From the NCBI GenBank assembly GCA_045541455.1, contig JAZQJA010000042.1, forward strand, positions 78,180 through 142,179: a stretch of 64,000 nucleotides of DNA, read 5' to 3'. Origin of the DNA: RGIG9041 sp045541455. GTDB taxonomy: Bacteria; Bacillota; Clostridia; Oscillospirales; QAKW01. A program made the translations under genes and the position numbers. Positions 16,862 to 24,676 of this stretch are shown piece by piece. Within the stretch, counting starts at the first letter, position 1. Each line of letters starts with the position of its first letter. Under the pieces are notes generated by a model. That model searched no databases. It was not told the DNA's origin and saw only the letters and a list, made by a program, of their open reading frames with translations.

Positions 16862-17602
16862 GTGAACGATATGTTTGATTTAAAAGGGAAAAAAGCTCTT
16901 GTAACCGGTTCAACTCAAGGGATAGGAGAAGCAATAGCGCGCGCTCTTTATAATGCGGGCGCAACCGTGTATATAAATGGTGCATCATCAATAGATAAGT
17001 GTAAGGCTGTTGCTAATAAATTAGGTGACCGTGCCTTTCCTGTTCTTTGCGACCTTTCAAAACCTGATTGTGCAGAGGTTTTATATAACGCAACAGGTGA
17101 CGTTGATATTGTTGTTTTAAATGCATCAATACAGTATCGTAAGGCTTGGGACGAGATAACCAATCAAGAGTATGAAACACAAATGAACACTAATTTCAAA
17201 AGTTCTTTGCTTATAATTCAAAAATATGCAAAGGCCATGAAAGATAATAATTGGGGTAGAATAGTTACAGTCGGAAGTGTTCAGCAGTATAAACCGCATA
17301 AGGATATGCTTGTTTATGCAGCAAGCAAAGCCGCCCAATTAAATATGGCTCAAAACCTTGCAAAACAATTAGCTCCGTTTGGCATTACAGTAAATAATAT
17401 AGCCCCCGGTGTTATTGCAACACCAAGAAATGATGCAGCGCTTTCTGATAAAGAATATGCAAAAAAAGTATATGAAGGTATCCCTGCAGGTTTTGCAGGT
17501 AGTGCCGAAGACTGTGCCGGTGCTGCACTTTTACTCTGTTCTGAAGAAGGCAGATATATAACAGGTATTGACCTTGTAGTTGACGGAGGTATGAAACTAT
17601 AA
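16862..17602 (+). CDS. SDR-family NAD(P)-dependent sugar dehydrogenase
   Basis: A classical short-chain dehydrogenase of 246 residues: cofactor motif TGSTQGIG (15-22), LNAS in place of NNAG (about 86-89), catalytic Ser139, Tyr152 and Lys156 (YAASK), and the C-terminal GIDLVVDGG end. It probably oxidises a sugar at C1 to its lactone, the first step of a non-phosphorylating route. The start is either GTG 16862 (GAGG 7 nt upstream) or ATG 16871 (GGTGA upstream); both are plausible. It is packed directly behind the lactonase gene. Confidence 0.88.
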   Translation: MNDMFDLKGKKALVTGSTQGIGEAIARALYNAGATVYINGASSIDKCKAVANKLGDRAFPVLCDLSKPDCAEVLYNATGDVDIVVLNASIQYRKAWDEITNQEYETQMNTNFKSSLLIIQKYAKAMKDNNWGRIVTVGSVQQYKPHKDMLVYAASKAAQLNMAQNLAKQLAPFGITVNNIAPGVIATPRNDAALSDKEYAKKVYEGIPAGFAGSAEDCAGAALLLCSEEGRYITGIDLVVDGGMKL

Positions 17603-18022
17603 ATGAAAAAGCGAGTTTTAGCAGTGTTGGCATTTGTTATGCTTTTATTACTAACATCTTGTGAAAAAGGCGTGACTTATCTTCATTTGCCGTCTGAAAC
17701 CGATAAAGACATATTTGAAGAAATAATTGATGTTGATGCAGGTGGTACTGACGAGGTTGTTTTTCAAACCTATGAAGTTTTAAGTAATGTTTCTGTAAAT
17801 ATTATGGATTACGATTATGAAACAGATGTCTATACTGTAAAAAGTGTTGTTTTTGAAAAAAATAATTTAAAAATTAAACAGGCATTAAAATTAAAACTCA
17901 ATTTTTCATCTGATGTTCCTTATGTTATGATAAAGTATACTCGACAAAACGGTGAAACACGTGAGCAGTATGTTTATCAAAATCAACAAGACGGTCGGCT
18001 GTGGTTGCTTGAACGTGAATAA
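17603..18022 (+). CDS. Small lipoprotein of the sugar cluster, function unknown
   Basis: A 139-residue protein with a lipoprotein signal peptide (MKKRVLAVLAFVMLLLLTSC, lipobox LTSC with Cys20). The mature part is acidic at first and then beta-rich, with no recognised domain. It follows the SDR stop without a gap and is the last gene before an internal terminator. It may be a surface accessory of the sugar system, but no function can be given. Confidence 0.7.
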   Translation: MKKRVLAVLAFVMLLLLTSCEKGVTYLHLPSETDKDIFEEIIDVDAGGTDEVVFQTYEVLSNVSVNIMDYDYETDVYTVKSVVFEKNNLKIKQALKLKLNFSSDVPYVMIKYTRQNGETREQYVYQNQQDGRLWLLERE

Positions 18023-18027
18023 AATTC

Positions 18028-18062
18028 AAATCGACGAAACAAATTGTTTCGTCGATTTTTTG
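18028..18062 (+). terminator. Intrinsic terminator splitting the sugar cluster
   Basis: A 15-bp stem (AAATCGACGAAACAA with TTGTTTCGTCGATTT) followed by TTTTTTGTTTTTTT. It separates the catabolic genes from the importer genes, so the importer needs its own promoter or read-through. Confidence 0.88.
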
Positions 18063-18120
18063 TTTTTTTATAATAATTGCACCCATTTAAAGCAAAATGA
18101 TAGAAAGGAGTGATTTAAAA

Positions 18121-19449
18121 ATGAAAAAAACAATCTCAATACTATTATTGGTGGTAATGCTTTTGTCCTTTTCAGGATGTAACAGAAAAGATGATACTGT
18201 AACGGTGCGTTTTTTGAATTTTAAGCCCGAAGTGTCGTCTGTTTATGAAGAAATATCAAAAGCTTATAAAGAGGAAACCGGTGTAAATTTGACAGTTGAT
18301 ACAGCTGCAAACAATACCTACGAATCCACTCTTGCAGCAAGATTGGGTACAAATGAGGCTCCGACAATTTTTCAAATTAACGGTCCTCGAGGATATGCAA
18401 GTTGGAGTGATTACTGTAAGGATTTAAGTAATACAGAATTGTATAAACATTTAACCGATAAATCAATGGCATTTGAAAAAGACGGAAAAGTGTATGGAAT
18501 TCCGTATCTTATTGAGGGTTATGGAATTATTTATAATGAAGATATTACCGATAAATATTTTGAACTTGATGACAAGAAAACCGATTTTTCATCAATGGAT
18601 GAAATAAATAATTTTGAAAAGTTAAAAGCACTTGTGACAGATATGCAAGCAAATAAAGATAAACTTGGTATAGAAGGTGTGTTTGCTGTTACATCTTTAA
18701 AATCAGGAGAAGATTGGCGTTGGCAAACACATCTTGCAAATATTCCTATTTACTATGAGTTTAAAAATAACAAAATAGACCTTTCCAGTGATGCTACCAA
18801 AACAATTGCTTTTAATTATTCAGATAATTACAAAAACATTTTTGATTTATATATTGAAAACTCCACTACTGATAAAAAACTGCTTGGTTCAAAAATCGGC
18901 GACGAATCAATGGCAGAATTTGCACTTGGAAAATGTGCTATGGTGCAAAACGGAAACTGGGCATGGTCACAGATAAATGGCATTTCAGGAAATACAGTAG
19001 AGCAGGATGACATTAAATTTTTACCTATATATACAGGTATTGAGGGGGAAGAATCTCAAGGCCTTTGCATCGGTACTGAAAACTTTTTATGTATTAATGC
19101 AAAAGCAAGCGAAGCAGAACAAAAAGCGGCAGAAGACTTTATTTATTGGCTGTTTTCAAGTGAAACCGGTAAAAAATATGTAACTGAACAACTTGACTTC
19201 ATAGCACCGTTTGACACTTTTGAGCAAGATGAAATACCCACTGACCCGCTAGCTCAAGAAGTGCTTAAGTGGAGTGCTCGTACCGATGTTAACACTGTGC
19301 CATGGAACTTCACTCTTTTTCCCAGCCAAGATTTTAAAAATGGTTTTGGTTCTGCACTTCTCCAATACGCTCAGGGTACTAAAACTTGGGATGAAGTAAA
19401 AACGCTTGTTGTAGATAGTTGGAAATCGGAGAGTGCAAAATTAAAGTAA
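18121..19449 (+). CDS. Carbohydrate ABC importer, substrate-binding lipoprotein
   Basis: A 442-residue family-1 extracellular solute-binding lipoprotein. The signal peptide ends at lipobox FSGC (Cys20), then comes a Venus-flytrap fold with the sugar-binder pattern VTVRFLNFKPEVSSVYEEI, PTIFQINGP, GIPYLIEGYGIIYN and a C-terminal FKNGFG/LL region. It captures a sugar or oligosaccharide and delivers it to the two permeases downstream. The ATG at 18121 has AGGAG at good spacing; the longer frame from 18097 overlaps that site. The substrate is probably the same sugar that feeds the dehydrogenase-lactonase-dehydratase genes. Confidence 0.92.
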   Translation: MKKTISILLLVVMLLSFSGCNRKDDTVTVRFLNFKPEVSSVYEEISKAYKEETGVNLTVDTAANNTYESTLAARLGTNEAPTIFQINGPRGYASWSDYCKDLSNTELYKHLTDKSMAFEKDGKVYGIPYLIEGYGIIYNEDITDKYFELDDKKTDFSSMDEINNFEKLKALVTDMQANKDKLGIEGVFAVTSLKSGEDWRWQTHLANIPIYYEFKNNKIDLSSDATKTIAFNYSDNYKNIFDLYIENSTTDKKLLGSKIGDESMAEFALGKCAMVQNGNWAWSQINGISGNTVEQDDIKFLPIYTGIEGEESQGLCIGTENFLCINAKASEAEQKAAEDFIYWLFSSETGKKYVTEQLDFIAPFDTFEQDEIPTDPLAQEVLKWSARTDVNTVPWNFTLFPSQDFKNGFGSALLQYAQGTKTWDEVKTLVVDSWKSESAKLK

Positions 19450-19452
19450 GTT

Positions 19453-20295
19453 ATGAATAATAAACTGAAAAGATATTCAATAATATTTTTAGGCCCAATA
19501 GTCATAGCATTTGCAGTTGTATTTATTGTACCGTTTATAATGGGCGTGTATCTATCACTTTGTGATTTTACAACGGTTGATAACGCTTCATTTTTAGGTT
19601 TTCAAAATTATCTGGATGCTTTTACCGATAAAGATTTTTTAAATGCGCTTTGGTTCACCGTAAAATTCACAGTAGTTTCAGTTGTAAGTGTCAACTTGTT
19701 TGCTTTTTTTCTTGCGCTGTTGCTTACTCGCGGTTTGCGAGGCTCAAATCTGTTCAGAACAGTGTTTTTTATGCCAAACCTTATTGGCGGCATTGTTCTC
19801 GGTTACATCTGGAACTTAATTATAAACGGATTGCTTCACGGGTTTGGTGTTGATATAACATACAACGCATCTTATGGCTTTTGGGGACTTGTTGTACTGA
19901 TGAATTGGCAAATGATAGGATATATGATGGTGATTTATATTGCCGGAATTCAGTCAATACCCATGTCGCTTATTGAAGCTTCAAAAATTGATGGTGCAAC
20001 CGGTTGGCAAACACTTAAAAGTATAATTTTCCCTATGATAATGCCATCGGTGACTATCTGCACATTTTTGACACTTTCAAATTCATTTAAGTTATTTGAC
20101 CAAAACCTTGCTTTAACAAACGGAGCGCCTGCAAAAGAAACAACAATGCTAGCACTTGATATTTACAATACGTTTTACGGTACAATAGGTGAGCAGGGGA
20201 TAGGTCAGGCAAAAGCAGTTGTGTTTGCACTTATTGTTTCTATTATAGCTTTTTTACAGCTTAGAATTACTCGTTCAAAGGAGGAACAGATGTGA
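19453..20295 (+). CDS. Carbohydrate ABC importer permease 1 (MalF/UgpA type)
   Basis: A 280-residue inner-membrane permease with six predicted helices. The conserved cytoplasmic EAA loop (EASKIDGATGWQTLKSIIFPMI, about residues 176-197) binds the ATPase. It starts 3 bp after the binding-protein stop, with a weak ribosome-binding site, so translation may be coupled. It overlaps the second permease by 4 bp. Confidence 0.93.
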   Translation: MNNKLKRYSIIFLGPIVIAFAVVFIVPFIMGVYLSLCDFTTVDNASFLGFQNYLDAFTDKDFLNALWFTVKFTVVSVVSVNLFAFFLALLLTRGLRGSNLFRTVFFMPNLIGGIVLGYIWNLIINGLLHGFGVDITYNASYGFWGLVVLMNWQMIGYMMVIYIAGIQSIPMSLIEASKIDGATGWQTLKSIIFPMIMPSVTICTFLTLSNSFKLFDQNLALTNGAPAKETTMLALDIYNTFYGTIGEQGIGQAKAVVFALIVSIIAFLQLRITRSKEEQM

Positions 20296-21131
20296 ATAAT
20301 GTAAAGAGATTAATTGTTTCTACTTTGTCGTATCTGTTGCTTTTATTGTTGTCGTGCGTGTTTATAGCTCCAATAATTATCGTTGCATATAACTCGTTTA
20401 AAAATAAGTTGTATATTATGAGTGACCCCTTTGCATTTCCAAACAGTATAACATTTGACAATACAAACTATTTAAGAGGCATAATAAGTTCTGATTTTTT
20501 TGCAGCTTTTTGTCGCTCGTTGTTTATAACGGTCTTTTCAGTATTACTTCTTATAATCTGTGCATCAATGGCTGCGTGGTATATAAATCGTTCAAAAGAT
20601 AAAATAAGCCGTTTTATATACTATATTTTAGTATTTAGTATGGTAGTCCCGTTTCAGATGGTAATGTACTCAATGACTTCTGTTGTAGGTAAACTGGGAC
20701 TAAACAATCCAGTGGGCATTATTTTTGTGTATCTGGGCTTTGGAGCGGGTTTGTCGGTGTTTATGTACTCCGGTTTTGTAAAGAGTGTACCGCTAGAAGT
20801 TGAAGAAGCGGCTATGATTGATGGGTGTACACCACTTCAAACCTTTTTTCGTGTGGTTTTTCCAATTTTAAAACCAATTACTGTTACCGTCGCGATACTC
20901 CAGACAATGTGGGTGTGGAACGATTATCTATTGCCTTATCTTGTCCTTGGATCAAAATTTAAAACAATTCCTGTTGCTGTTCAACTTGCAATGCAGGGTG
21001 CTTATGGTTCGGTCGATTGGGGATCGTTTATGGCAATGCTAGTTTTAGCAATAATTCCAATAATAATTTTTTACCTTTTTGGTCAAAAATATATAATCGA
21101 AGGTGTTATTGCCGGCGCAGTTAAAGGATAA
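20292..21131 (+). CDS. Carbohydrate ABC importer permease 2 (MalG/UgpE type)
   Basis: A 279-residue permease, six helices, with the EAA loop EEAAMIDGCTPLQTFFRVVF at about residues 170-189 and the usual EGVIAGAVKG end. It starts at GTG 20292, behind GGAGG, overlapping the stop of the first permease. No ATPase gene follows; Clostridia often serve several sugar importers with one MsmK/UgpC-type ATPase encoded elsewhere, and this is assumed here. A terminator follows at once. Confidence 0.93.
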   Translation: MNNVKRLIVSTLSYLLLLLLSCVFIAPIIIVAYNSFKNKLYIMSDPFAFPNSITFDNTNYLRGIISSDFFAAFCRSLFITVFSVLLLIICASMAAWYINRSKDKISRFIYYILVFSMVVPFQMVMYSMTSVVGKLGLNNPVGIIFVYLGFGAGLSVFMYSGFVKSVPLEVEEAAMIDGCTPLQTFFRVVFPILKPITVTVAILQTMWVWNDYLLPYLVLGSKFKTIPVAVQLAMQGAYGSVDWGSFMAMLVLAIIPIIIFYLFGQKYIIEGVIAGAVKG

Positions 21132-21168
21132 AAAAACTGTTTCCTTATTAATAAGGAAACAGTTTTTT
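21131..21168. terminator. Bidirectional terminator after the sugar importer
   Basis: A nearly perfect stem (AAAAACTGTTTCCTTATT with its complement) with T-runs on both strands. It serves the importer and the convergent foldase gene. Confidence 0.88.
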
Positions 21169-21187
21169 ATTGTTAAACAACAAAGTT

Positions 21188-21230
21188 CCGGGGTAACCGC
21201 CCGCAAATTTAATTGCGTTTGGCGGGTCGG
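21188..21230 (-). other. GC-rich hairpin in the 3' region of the foldase transcript
   Basis: In an AT-rich setting, CCGCC-CGCAA (21197-21206) pairs with TTGCG (21213-21217) and GGCGG (21221-21225), with an outer CCG/CGG pair. There is no T-run next to it, so it is not a simple terminator; it may stabilise the mRNA end or be a repeat family member. Confidence 0.5.
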
Positions 21231-21237
21231 GTTCTTA

Positions 21238-22824
21238 TTATGCGTTTATTTTATCTAATGCGGATTCGTTATTAGTAACGGTGTAAGTAGTTGCAAGTTC
21301 TTTAAGATACGCTTCGTAATCGTCATTTTTCTTGTTTGCTTTTGCTGCAATTTTCCAAGCAATATCACCTGTTCCCGAATAGTACATTACATGGGCACCG
21401 CTGTCAGATTCAATTACGCCGACATCGCCGACTTTTCTTTCACTGTCATAGCACCATTTGTAAAATGCTTCGGGATAGTTGTAGTCTTTTGTAACACCTT
21501 CGTAAAGACCGCCGTTTGTTTCAACATTTACATCGTCACTGTTTTCTTTTGCGAGTTTTTCAAAATATTCTTCGGTTTTTGTATCAGAATCGTTATACTT
21601 TTTGAGTATTTCATCAGCCTTTGTTTTTGCCGCTTCTGCAGTTTTATATTTATCTGTTGATAATAAAATGTGACGAGCATTAGCAGTTACATAATCGTCA
21701 AAGTACTGTGTTTTTGTAATTATATATGCAGTATAAGTAAATGTTGTAGCATCGTCTGCCGGCTCATCAACATAAGTGTCGCCTACAGCTCTTGAATCTT
21801 TAAACATCCACAAACCTACATCATCGTCTTCTGATTGTGTATAACTCTTTGTGCGTTGAGCTGCAGCAAGATCGGCGTCTACGCTTGCTTTAATGTCATC
21901 TTCTGTGGGTTGCTCATCTTCGTTTTCTTCTGCTTCTTCTTTGGCTTGTGCAGTATATTTGTCAGTCAAAATCTTTTCAATTTCCGCTTTGAATTTATCA
22001 ACACTTCCGGCTGCAGCAAGAGCCTCGGCTTTTGCTTTTGCATCTGCTTTCGCGGCGGCTTTTTCGTCATCTGTTGCATTTGAATTATACGAAGCGGTAA
22101 ATGAGTGGCTGATATAATCAGCTTTTATATAGTCTTCTTTGTTTTCATTAAAATATTTTTGTAACTCGTCGTCGGTATATTTGATTTTTGCATCGTAATC
22201 CTCGTAATATTTTGATGCGATTTGTGTAAGATTCATAGCGCGGCGGATATCATCTTCGTTTATACCACGACCAAACATATTTGAAAAATATGCATCAAGA
22301 GTCATATTACTGCTGTCTGCGTAAGTTTTAAAACTTGCTATTGCATCGTCAATTGATTTGTTATCCTCTTCATCAAGCGAATAACCTTCAGCTTTTGCCT
22401 TTTCGGCAAGTAATAATAAATCATTTGCCTGTGTTTTAGCTTGCTCTACAAAATAATCAAGCCAAGTTCCGTCGCCGTAAGACTGCTCTTTAAGAGACTT
22501 ACTTGTGTCAAGACCATACATGCTAAGATATTCAGAATTCTGATTAGCAAATGAATAATATTGATTTTTAACATAATAAGTCATCATAGCGTTGTCAACT
22601 TTATAGTTTTCTGTTGAAAGCGCTATAGTATTTCTTAAAAAGTAGCCTGTGCTTGCAATTGAATTGTAAATTACAACTGCAGCAATTCCTATAACTGCAA
22701 CAACGGCAACACAAATTCCTATTATTTTATTAAATTTTTTTCTGCGCAACTGCTTTGCAGCAGCTTTTTTCATTTCTTCTCTTTTGCCTGCGCGAGCCTC
22801 GCGGGAGCGCTGTCCTTTTCCCAT
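21238..22824 (-). CDS. Membrane-anchored parvulin-type peptidyl-prolyl isomerase (PrsA/SurA-like)
   Basis: A 528-residue foldase of the cell-surface space. Residues 1-33 are a strongly basic cytoplasmic tail, residues 34-54 a single membrane anchor (no lipobox, unlike PrsA). A helical chaperone region with acidic, Ala/Lys-rich inserts follows (about 60-345). A rotamase domain (about 380-485) begins ARHILLSTDKYKTAEAAKTK and includes FEKLAKENSDDVNVETNGGLY and GDVGVIESDSGAHVMYYSG. It probably helps secreted proteins fold, including perhaps the exported proteins at 25.7-29.4 kb. GGAGG lies 8 nt upstream of the ATG. Confidence 0.88.
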   Translation of the reverse strand: MGKGQRSREARAGKREEMKKAAAKQLRRKKFNKIIGICVAVVAVIGIAAVVIYNSIASTGYFLRNTIALSTENYKVDNAMMTYYVKNQYYSFANQNSEYLSMYGLDTSKSLKEQSYGDGTWLDYFVEQAKTQANDLLLLAEKAKAEGYSLDEEDNKSIDDAIASFKTYADSSNMTLDAYFSNMFGRGINEDDIRRAMNLTQIASKYYEDYDAKIKYTDDELQKYFNENKEDYIKADYISHSFTASYNSNATDDEKAAAKADAKAKAEALAAAGSVDKFKAEIEKILTDKYTAQAKEEAEENEDEQPTEDDIKASVDADLAAAQRTKSYTQSEDDDVGLWMFKDSRAVGDTYVDEPADDATTFTYTAYIITKTQYFDDYVTANARHILLSTDKYKTAEAAKTKADEILKKYNDSDTKTEEYFEKLAKENSDDVNVETNGGLYEGVTKDYNYPEAFYKWCYDSERKVGDVGVIESDSGAHVMYYSGTGDIAWKIAAKANKKNDDYEAYLKELATTYTVTNNESALDKINA

Positions 22825-22913
22825 GGGTATGTCCTCCGTGAAATTAATCTTAGGTAATTATATCATATTAACTTAAATTTTTATAAAAATTAAAATTAAT
22901 AAATTGTAAAATA

Positions 22914-23609
22914 TTATTCGTTTATAGGTGTCGTTAAGTATTCTTTAACAATTTCTGCGGCTTTTTGTGCAGCTTCAGGAAGAAATGTAGTGTAATCAAT
23001 TTTTGATCTTCCGTTAGCTTCGTCGGAAAGTGCACGGATAGAGGCAAACGGCACTTTATTAAGAAAACAAACATGGTTTATTGCACCGGCTTCCATATCA
23101 CAAGCACTTGCTCCAAACCAAATTTTAAGAAATTCTTTGTCTTTTTTGTCGCTGATAAATTTATCACCTGTCGCAATAACGCCTAATTTAAATGCATATT
23201 CTTTAGCTTCTGTAATTGCTTTAAACGCAGCGACTACATCTTTGTCACAAACAAAATTAATCTTTTCAAGACCCGATACAAAGCCTTTAGGATCACCCAA
23301 CGCTGTTGTATCAATGTCGTGTTGGATTGTATTTCTTGCAATTACAATATCACCGCAATGTAAATCATTTCTTGTGCAACCTGCAACGCCTGAGTTAATT
23401 ATAAGTTCAGGCGAATATTTGGTAATCATTGATTGGGTGCAAGCAGCAGCAGCAACTTTACCTACACCGCAGACTGCAACAACAATATCAACTCCATCAA
23501 GTTTACCTTTTGTAAATTCAACACCGCCGATAGTGTCCCTTTTAACATACTTTAATCCTTCTAAAAATGGAGCAGCCTCTTCTTTTAAAGCACAAATTAT
23601 ACCTTTCAT
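22914..23609 (-). CDS. mtnN: 5'-methylthioadenosine/S-adenosylhomocysteine nucleosidase
   Basis: A 231-residue nucleoside phosphorylase-fold hydrolase that splits SAH and MTA, releasing adenine. Visible features are the start KGIICALKEEAAPF, the VCGVGKVAAA loop, NSGVAG, the catalytic region ASACDMEAGAINHVCF with Glu in DMEAGA, and ALSDEANG with the catalytic Asp. It is the last gene of the operon ybaK-luxS-mtnN, 2 bp after luxS, so SAH goes to S-ribosylhomocysteine and then to homocysteine plus DPD in one unit. Confidence 0.95.
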   Translation of the reverse strand: MKGIICALKEEAAPFLEGLKYVKRDTIGGVEFTKGKLDGVDIVVAVCGVGKVAAAACTQSMITKYSPELIINSGVAGCTRNDLHCGDIVIARNTIQHDIDTTALGDPKGFVSGLEKINFVCDKDVVAAFKAITEAKEYAFKLGVIATGDKFISDKKDKEFLKIWFGASACDMEAGAINHVCFLNKVPFASIRALSDEANGRSKIDYTTFLPEAAQKAAEIVKEYLTTPINE

Positions 23610-23611
23610 TT

Positions 23612-24076
23612 TTAATCCTCCGCATAATTTAGATTTTTAATATTATTCAGTACTCTTAAATAATTTTCACATTCAGCTTGCGCTTTTTCAAGTACAAGGG
23701 TTTGGTAATTTCCGCATTCCTTTTCCGAAGCCCCAAACACTTCACCGTTGTGACCTATTATTTGTAAAAGCACAGTTTTTACTGTTTCATAAACTTTGTT
23801 ATCATTAATATCTCGCGTAAGTAAGTAAAAACCTGTTTGGCAACCCATTGGTCCAAAATATATAACATTGTTTGCAATATCACTGTTTCGTATGTAAGTT
23901 GCAAACATATGCTCAACCGTGTGCATTGTTTCGTTGTCCATATAGTTGTCAGCGTTAGGCCTGCGAGTTCTTAAATCGTAAGTGGTAATGTCACCATCGC
24001 GCCGAGAAACATACATACCGGGGTTAAGTGTGCGGTGGTCCACTTCAAAACTGGTGATTTTTTTTATATTATTCAT
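23612..24076 (-). CDS. luxS: S-ribosylhomocysteine lyase LuxS
   Basis: A 154-residue Fe-dependent lyase that splits S-ribosylhomocysteine into homocysteine and DPD, the precursor of autoinducer-2. The metal site HTVEH (about residues 53-57), the catalytic Cys in GPMGCQTGFY and the starting motif SFEVDHRTLNPGMYV are all present. The ATG at 24076 has AAGGAA 10 nt upstream and lies 4 bp after the ybaK stop; the longer frame overlaps ybaK. Its product may act mainly in methyl-cycle detoxification; AI-2 signalling is possible but not shown. Confidence 0.96.
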   Translation of the reverse strand: MNNIKKITSFEVDHRTLNPGMYVSRRDGDITTYDLRTRRPNADNYMDNETMHTVEHMFATYIRNSDIANNVIYFGPMGCQTGFYLLTRDINDNKVYETVKTVLLQIIGHNGEVFGASEKECGNYQTLVLEKAQAECENYLRVLNNIKNLNYAED

Positions 24077-24080
24077 TTTT

Positions 24081-24548
24081 TTACCGTTCCTTGCATACGT
24101 CAACCCACAAAAGAGCACCTGAAAACTTTTCCAGTTCATCTATTGTAAGTTCAATTGCACTATTAGAACTTCCACAAGCAGGGAAGACAGTTTTAAATCT
24201 TTTTAGTGAGTTATCAAGGTAAATTTTAACACCGTCATTAACCCCAAACGGACATACTCCACCTACAGCGTGACCTATAATTGTTTCTGCGGTTTCAAAG
24301 GAAAGCATTTTTGCTTTCATACCAAACTGAGCTTTAAATTTTGAATTGTCTATTTTAACATCACCGGCACATACAACCAAAATGCAACTTTCACCGTCTG
24401 CAAACGAAAGCGTTTTTGCAATTCTTGCCCCTTCAACCGAAAGTGCGGCTGCAGCAAGTTCAACTGTTGCGCTTGATGTATCAAGTTCAATTATGCGGCT
24501 GTCTGCACCAAACTGTTTTAAATATTCTCTAACTTTTTCTATAGCCAT
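24081..24548 (-). CDS. YbaK/EbsC-family aminoacyl-tRNA deacylase
   Basis: A 155-residue protein of the prolyl-tRNA-synthetase editing-domain family, which hydrolyses mischarged aminoacyl-tRNA (Cys-tRNA-Pro or similar). Signature stretches are ARIAKTLSFADG, DNSKFKAQFGMKAK with the conserved Lys, HAVGGVCPFGV and VFPACGSSNSAIELT. The ATG at 24548 has AAGGAGG 10 nt upstream; the longer frame from 24578 starts within the promoter. First gene of the ybaK-luxS-mtnN operon. A link between homocysteine production and tRNA editing is conceivable. Confidence 0.88.
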   Translation of the reverse strand: MAIEKVREYLKQFGADSRIIELDTSSATVELAAAALSVEGARIAKTLSFADGESCILVVCAGDVKIDNSKFKAQFGMKAKMLSFETAETIIGHAVGGVCPFGVNDGVKIYLDNSLKRFKTVFPACGSSNSAIELTIDELEKFSGALLWVDVCKER

Positions 24549-24569
24549 ATAAATAAAGCCTCCTTTAAG

Positions 24570-24598
24570 ATTATACATATAAATTAAATATATTTCAA
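24570..24598 (-). promoter_or_regulatory. Predicted promoter of the ybaK-luxS-mtnN operon
   Basis: TTGAAA (24593-24598) and TATAAT (24570-24575) on the minus strand, spacer 17 bp. Confidence 0.75.
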
Positions 24599-24618
24599 TA
24601 GTTTTTAAAAACTATTGA
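24595..24618. promoter_or_regulatory. 24-bp perfect palindrome between divergent promoters
   Basis: The half-site TCAATAGTTTTT is followed at once by its exact reverse complement. It overlaps the -35 boxes of both the luxS operon promoter and the DMT transporter promoter, so one protein bound here could block both. Confidence 0.6.
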
Positions 24619-24643
24619 TTAACTTTATCTTTATTGGTATAAT
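24615..24643 (+). promoter_or_regulatory. Predicted promoter of the DMT transporter
   Basis: TTGATT (24615-24620) and TATAAT (24638-24643), spacer 17 bp. Confidence 0.75.
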
Positions 24644-24676
24644 TTCTTGGCAAGTAAGTTTAAGTAGGTATAATGT

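Noticed and set aside
24549..24676. SAM or SAH riboswitch before the luxS operon
   Set aside because: The short AT-rich leader holds only promoters and the palindrome; no aptamer pattern is seen.
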